DNA of 64,000 nucleotides. It comes from an uncultured Alphaproteobacteria bacterium. Its GTDB lineage: Bacteria; Pseudomonadota; Alphaproteobacteria; Rhodobacterales; Rhodobacteraceae. The notes under the pieces were generated by a model, which made no database searches, had not been told where the DNA came from, and saw nothing but the letters and a program-made list of their open reading frames with translations. The stretch lies in the NCBI GenBank assembly GCA_902596985.1, contig CACJWR010000003.1:1-64000 (forward strand), written 5' to 3'. The translations under genes were made by a program, and so were the position numbers. Position 1 is the first letter of the stretch; each line of letters opens with the position of its first letter. Positions 60,299 through 64,000 of this stretch are shown one piece after another.

Positions 60299-61861
60299 AT
60301 GATTATTGGAGCGTTAAAAGAAAATAAGAAAGACGAGAATAGAGTAGCACTAACACCAGAAAGCGCTCAACTTTTGTCAAAGTTAGGTCATAAATGTCTG
60401 ATCGAAAAAGGTGCTGGTACTAGTGCAGGTTTTACTGACACTGAATACAAAGCAGCTGGGGTAAAAGTTATGGCGTCTTCAAGCGATCTCATTAAAAACA
60501 GTGAAGCGCTTATAAAAGTTAATCAACCTACCACTGCTGAAATAAAAAGATTTAAAGTCGGACAGATTTTAATTACTTTCATATGGCCAGCTCAAAACCC
60601 TCAGCTTGTAAAAGACTTAAATAAGAAAAAGATAACCTCTCTTTCTATGGATATGATCCCTAGAATAAGTAGAGCTCAGAAGATGGATGCTCTCTCATCG
60701 ATGGCAAATATTGCTGGCTACAGAGCTGTGATAGAGGCCGCAAATAATTTCGGTCGATTTTTTACTGGACAAATAACAGCTGCTGGCCGAGTTCCACCTG
60801 CTAAGGTCCTTGTAATAGGAGCAGGTGTTGCTGGTCTCGCTGCAATTGGAGCAGCCCAAGGCCTAGGTGCTGTAGTAAGAGCATTCGACGTGAGGCCTGA
60901 AGTTGCTGAACAAATTGAGTCTATGGGAGCCGAATTTTTATTTCTTGATTTTGATGAAAGTAGCTCAACCGATGGAGGTTACGCAGCACCTTCGAGTCCC
61001 GAATTTAGGAAAAAGCAATTGGAATGTTTCCGAGAGCAAGCTCCAGATATAGATATATTGATTACAACAGCGCTAATTCCAGGAAGAGATGCACCAAAAT
61101 TATGGCTGAAAGATATGGTAGCTAAGATGAAGCCAGGCTCAGTAATCGTTGACCTCGCTGCTGAAAAAGGTGGAAATTGTGATTTAACCAAGGCAGATAA
61201 AAAAGTTGTTACAAAAAATGGCGTAACGATTATAGGCTACACAGATTTCCCAAGTAGGATGGCAAAACAGTCATCATCTCTCTACGCCAATAATGTAAGA
61301 CATCTTTTTGATGATCTAACACCTGAAAAGAATGGAAAAGTAGCTGTAAACCTAGACGATGATATTATCAGGGGGTCGCTTGTAACCCATGGTGGAAAAG
61401 TAATGTACCCACCACCTGCGCCAAAGGTGAAAGCGGTGCCAACTACAAAAAATTCAGAAGTGGTAGAAAAAACACCCGAGCAATTGAAAATAGAAGAAGC
61501 TGCTGCTACTAGAAAGGCTGGTGCCTTTCAAGTAGGAATGTTAATTCTGGGAGGTTTGGTCATGGCCCTTTTAGGCCAATACGCTCCTCCAGCATTTATG
61601 CAACATTTCATAGTATTTGTTTTGTCTTGCTTCGTCGGCTTTCAGGTTATTTGGAATGTAAATCACGCATTGCACACACCATTAATGGCGGTGACCAATG
61701 CGATATCCGGTATTATCGTTGTAGGCGCACTTTTGCAGGTTGGGTCGCCTAATTTCGTCGTGGAAATACTTGCTAGTATTTCCGTTTTGATCGCAACAAT
61801 AAACATCGTGGGAGGATTTCTTGTTACAAAAAGAATGCTCGCCATGTTTCAGAAAAGTTAA
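60299..61861 (+). CDS. pntA: NAD(P) transhydrogenase subunit alpha
   Basis: PntA and PntB form the proton-translocating transhydrogenase that makes NADPH from NADH. The 520-residue subunit has the soluble NAD(H)-binding domain I with [23 protein letters not shown] (about residue 170) and a C-terminal membrane part with four segments (about 405-515). Domain I and the first membrane part are fused, as in E. coli and R. capsulatus, not split as in Rhodospirillum rubrum. pntB follows 11 bases later. Confidence 0.96.
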   Translation: MIIGALKENKKDENRVALTPESAQLLSKLGHKCLIEKGAGTSAGFTDTEYKAAGVKVMASSSDLIKNSEALIKVNQPTTAEIKRFKVGQILITFIWPAQNPQLVKDLNKKKITSLSMDMIPRISRAQKMDALSSMANIAGYRAVIEAANNFGRFFTGQITAAGRVPPAKVLVIGAGVAGLAAIGAAQGLGAVVRAFDVRPEVAEQIESMGAEFLFLDFDESSSTDGGYAAPSSPEFRKKQLECFREQAPDIDILITTALIPGRDAPKLWLKDMVAKMKPGSVIVDLAAEKGGNCDLTKADKKVVTKNGVTIIGYTDFPSRMAKQSSSLYANNVRHLFDDLTPEKNGKVAVNLDDDIIRGSLVTHGGKVMYPPPAPKVKAVPTTKNSEVVEKTPEQLKIEEAAATRKAGAFQVGMLILGGLVMALLGQYAPPAFMQHFIVFVLSCFVGFQVIWNVNHALHTPLMAVTNAISGIIVVGALLQVGSPNFVVEILASISVLIATINIVGGFLVTKRMLAMFQKS

Positions 61862-61872
61862 GAGGTTCTCTT

Positions 61873-63276
61873 ATGCTAAGTACAGAGTTAGTAACAGCGG
61901 CGTATATCGGTTCAAGCGTATTATTTATCCTCTCTCTAGGTGGTTTGAGCAACCAAGAAAAAGCCAAAAGAGGTGTTTGGTTTGGTATTGTGGGTATGGC
62001 TATTGCCATTTTGGCAACTGTATTAGGCCCAGAAATGAGTGTATCTAAGTATTTAATTCCGAGCCTCATTGTAGGTTCAATAATTGGATTGTTTGTTGCC
62101 CAAAGAGTTCAAATGACGGGGATGCCTGAATTGGTAGCAGCCCTACATTCTTTTGTTGGTTTAGCAGCAGTTTTTATTGGTTTAAATCAGGAAATTAACC
62201 CTACCAAAATGTATTTTGGAGCCGATAAAGTGATACATGATACAGAAGTTTTTCTTGGTATTTTTATTGGTGCTATTACTTTCACAGGATCCGTAGTAGC
62301 GTATGGGAAGCTTGCTGGGAGTATAACTGGGAAAGCAGTTATTTTACCCGGTCGACATCTCTTAAACATAGTGATGTTTGTTGTTTGTTTAGTGCTTGGT
62401 TGGATGTACCTTAACGACACAGTCTTAGCGACATATCTCAACCAAACGGGAATATGGACGCTAGTAGCTATGACTATAATTGCTTTCGTTATCGGTGCGC
62501 ATTTGGTTTTGGCCATTGGTGGTGCTGATATGCCCGTTGTGGTATCAATGCTAAATAGTTACTCAGGATGGGCAGCTGCAGCTACAGGTTTTATGTTAGG
62601 CAACGACCTGTTAATTGTTACCGGCGCGCTTGTTGGGTCCTCTGGAGCCATCCTTTCTTATATTATGTGTAAAGCGATGAATAGAAACTTTGTATCTGTT
62701 ATATTAGGAGGATGGGGAGGAAGTGGCGAACCATTGGCTGATATAGAGGGAGAGATGGTTGCAACTGACAATGACTCCGTCGCCAGTATGCTCGAAAATG
62801 CAAAAGAGATTATTATTGTCCCAGGTTACGGAATGGCTGTTGCTCAAGCTCAATCGTCTATTTCTGAGCTTACCAAACGCCTTCGTAATAGAGGCAAAAA
62901 TGTTAGATTCGCAATCCATCCCGTTGCAGGAAGATTACCTGGACATATGAATGTACTACTTGCCGAAGCAAAAGTACCATACGACATAGTTCTCGAAATG
63001 GATGAAATAAATCAAGATTTCCCAGAAACAGATGTAGTTATAGTTATTGGTTCTAATGATATTGTAAATCCCGCTGCTCAAGATGATCCAAATAGTCCTA
63101 TTGCTGGGATGCCCGTACTGGAGGTATGGAAATCTAGGGACGTCATAATCTCGAAACGCGGCAAGGGTACAGGTTATTCGGGTATCGAAAATCCTCTGTT
63201 TTATAAAGAAAATAGTAGAATGTTGTATGGAGACGCAAAAAAGTCGGTCGACGAGCTATTAACAAAAATTAGCTGA
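61873..63276 (+). CDS. pntB: NAD(P) transhydrogenase subunit beta
   Basis: PntB carries the rest of the proton channel and the NADP(H)-binding domain III. The 467-residue protein has nine or so membrane segments up to about residue 280, then [15 protein letters not shown] (about 315), [18 protein letters not shown] (about 352) and [29 protein letters not shown], typical of domain III. It is convergent with the MttB-like gene, four bases between stops. Confidence 0.96.
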   Translation: MLSTELVTAAYIGSSVLFILSLGGLSNQEKAKRGVWFGIVGMAIAILATVLGPEMSVSKYLIPSLIVGSIIGLFVAQRVQMTGMPELVAALHSFVGLAAVFIGLNQEINPTKMYFGADKVIHDTEVFLGIFIGAITFTGSVVAYGKLAGSITGKAVILPGRHLLNIVMFVVCLVLGWMYLNDTVLATYLNQTGIWTLVAMTIIAFVIGAHLVLAIGGADMPVVVSMLNSYSGWAAAATGFMLGNDLLIVTGALVGSSGAILSYIMCKAMNRNFVSVILGGWGGSGEPLADIEGEMVATDNDSVASMLENAKEIIIVPGYGMAVAQAQSSISELTKRLRNRGKNVRFAIHPVAGRLPGHMNVLLAEAKVPYDIVLEMDEINQDFPETDVVIVIGSNDIVNPAAQDDPNSPIAGMPVLEVWKSRDVIISKRGKGTGYSGIENPLFYKENSRMLYGDAKKSVDELLTKIS

Positions 63277-63280
63277 CTTT

Positions 63281-64000
63281 TTAAAAATCAGTTTTGGCTC
63301 CACCGTCTTTTTTTCTTCGTTGAACAAAATTGTATAATTCTGACGCTATTTTTGAATCAATAATTGGGGGTTCAAACTCCTCTAGTATCTGCTTCCAAAG
63401 GTTGTTTGCCCTTTTCTCCGTCAATAGTTTCCCATCTGCTTCCCAAGCCTCATAGTTGCGCCAGTCTGATAAGATTGGTGCATAAAAAGCATCCTTATAC
63501 CTTTCTTGGGTATGTGTAGCGCCGAAGAAGTGCCCATTATGACCCACCTCTTGTATAGCTGAGAAAGCCAACTTTTCCTCACTAGCATTAGTAATTTCAG
63601 GGTCAAGATATTTTTGAAGTTGTTGAATAATCTCGCAATCAATAATAAATTTCTCATAGCTAGCTATTAATCCACCTTCTAACCAACCTGCTCCGTGATA
63701 AACCATATTTATTCCCCCAGAAATAGCTGACCACAAACTGTTGGAGCTTTCCCATGTAGCCTGAGCGTCTGGAGCATTTGATGCGCACGCATTTGACGCA
63801 CGTAAAGGGATTTTGTAAAAGCGAGCCATTTGACCTGTAATCTGCGTTGCTCTGATATACTCAGGTGTTCCAAAGGCAGGCGCTCCACTTTTCATGTCGA
63901 CATTTGATGTAAAAGTCCCCAAAACGCATGGGCTTCCAGGGTTAATGTATTGAAGTAGTGCAATTGCTGCTAATGCTTCAGCCAGTGCCTGTGCAACTGA
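63281..64000 (-). CDS. Trimethylamine methyltransferase (MttB) superfamily protein, 5' truncated by window
   Basis: The minus-strand frame is open from the stop at 63281 to the window edge, giving 239 C-terminal residues of a protein usually near 500. The track begins at an internal TTG at 63922, but NPGSPCVLGTFTSNVDMKSGAPAFGTPEY is continuous coding sequence upstream of it. The E-VGHNGHFFGATHTQERY segment and C-terminal LWKQILEEFEPP are typical of MttB relatives, which demethylate trimethylamine or glycine betaine onto a corrinoid protein. No in-frame amber codon occurs in the visible part, where pyrrolysine would lie in true MttB, so a betaine-type, non-pyrrolysine member is more likely. 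Confidence 0.88.
   Translation of the reverse strand, partial: SVAQALAEALAAIALLQYINPGSPCVLGTFTSNVDMKSGAPAFGTPEYIRATQITGQMARFYKIPLRASNACASNAPDAQATWESSNSLWSAISGGINMVYHGAGWLEGGLIASYEKFIIDCEIIQQLQKYLDPEITNASEEKLAFSAIQEVGHNGHFFGATHTQERYKDAFYAPILSDWRNYEAWEADGKLLTEKRANNLWKQILEEFEPPIIDSKIASELYNFVQRRKKDGGAKTDF

Overview
The window is a contig from an AT-rich marine-type proteobacterium, most likely an alphaproteobacterium of Rhodobacterales affinity, and about 43 kb of it (roughly 14.2-57.7 kb) is one uninterrupted photosynthesis gene cluster. The lineage call is inference. It rests on a Rhodobacter-like gene order, a spheroidene-type carotenoid set with crtA, pufQ, PpsR/PpaA control, a 5-aminolevulinate synthase (C4 route) and a fused PntA. 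The first six bases are AAGCTT, as expected for a HindIII-cloned insert end. The cell looks like an aerobic anoxygenic phototroph: the only Mg-protoporphyrin cyclase is the O2-dependent AcsF, there is no bchE, no LH2 (pucBA) and no pufC or pufX in the window.

Left flank (1-14.2 kb): ordinary metabolism. It has a truncated AhpD-like protein, aconitase B, a class II aldolase-family protein, a nitroreductase/acyl-CoA synthetase pair, an LptF/LptG-type permease, a TrkH potassium transporter, acetoacetyl-CoA synthetase, an MFS carrier and an enoyl-CoA hydratase.

Photosynthesis cluster. (a) crtA-bchI-bchD-bchO on the minus strand diverge from crtI-crtB-tspO on the plus strand. (b) crtD-crtC (minus) diverge from crtE-crtF, followed by bchC-bchX-bchY-bchZ-pufQ-pufB-pufA-pufL-pufM and dxs (plus). 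(c) ppsR-bchG-pucC-like-bchP-idi (minus) run toward dxs. (d) ppaA/aerR (minus) diverges from a 15 kb plus-strand superoperon, bchF-N-B-H-L-M-lhaA-puhA-B-C-small ORF-acsF-puhE-hemA, in which most genes overlap or nearly abut. Together these encode ALA synthesis, the whole bacteriochlorophyll a branch, spheroidene/spheroidenone synthesis, two isoprenoid supply enzymes, the reaction centre, LH1, assembly factors and the redox/light regulators.

Regulation is readable in the DNA. Seven... in fact nine TGT-N12-ACA PpsR/CrtJ-type palindromes were found by eye, all in intergenic promoter regions of crtA/crtI (1), crtD/crtE (2), bchC (2), ppsR itself (2) and ppaA/bchF (2); several overlap sigma70-like -35 elements. 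Two strong hairpins lie between pufA and pufL and one after pufM, matching the mRNA-segmentation layout known from Rhodobacter. Unusual points are an apparent ATT start codon for crtA, a TTG start for crtC overlapping the crtD stop, and a PpsR that seems to lack one of the two redox cysteines.

Right flank (57.7-64 kb): uvrD-family helicase, tRNA-Gly(GCC), pntA-pntB transhydrogenase and the C-terminal part of a trimethylamine methyltransferase (MttB) superfamily protein cut by the window edge. No CRISPR array, insertion sequence or prophage was seen.
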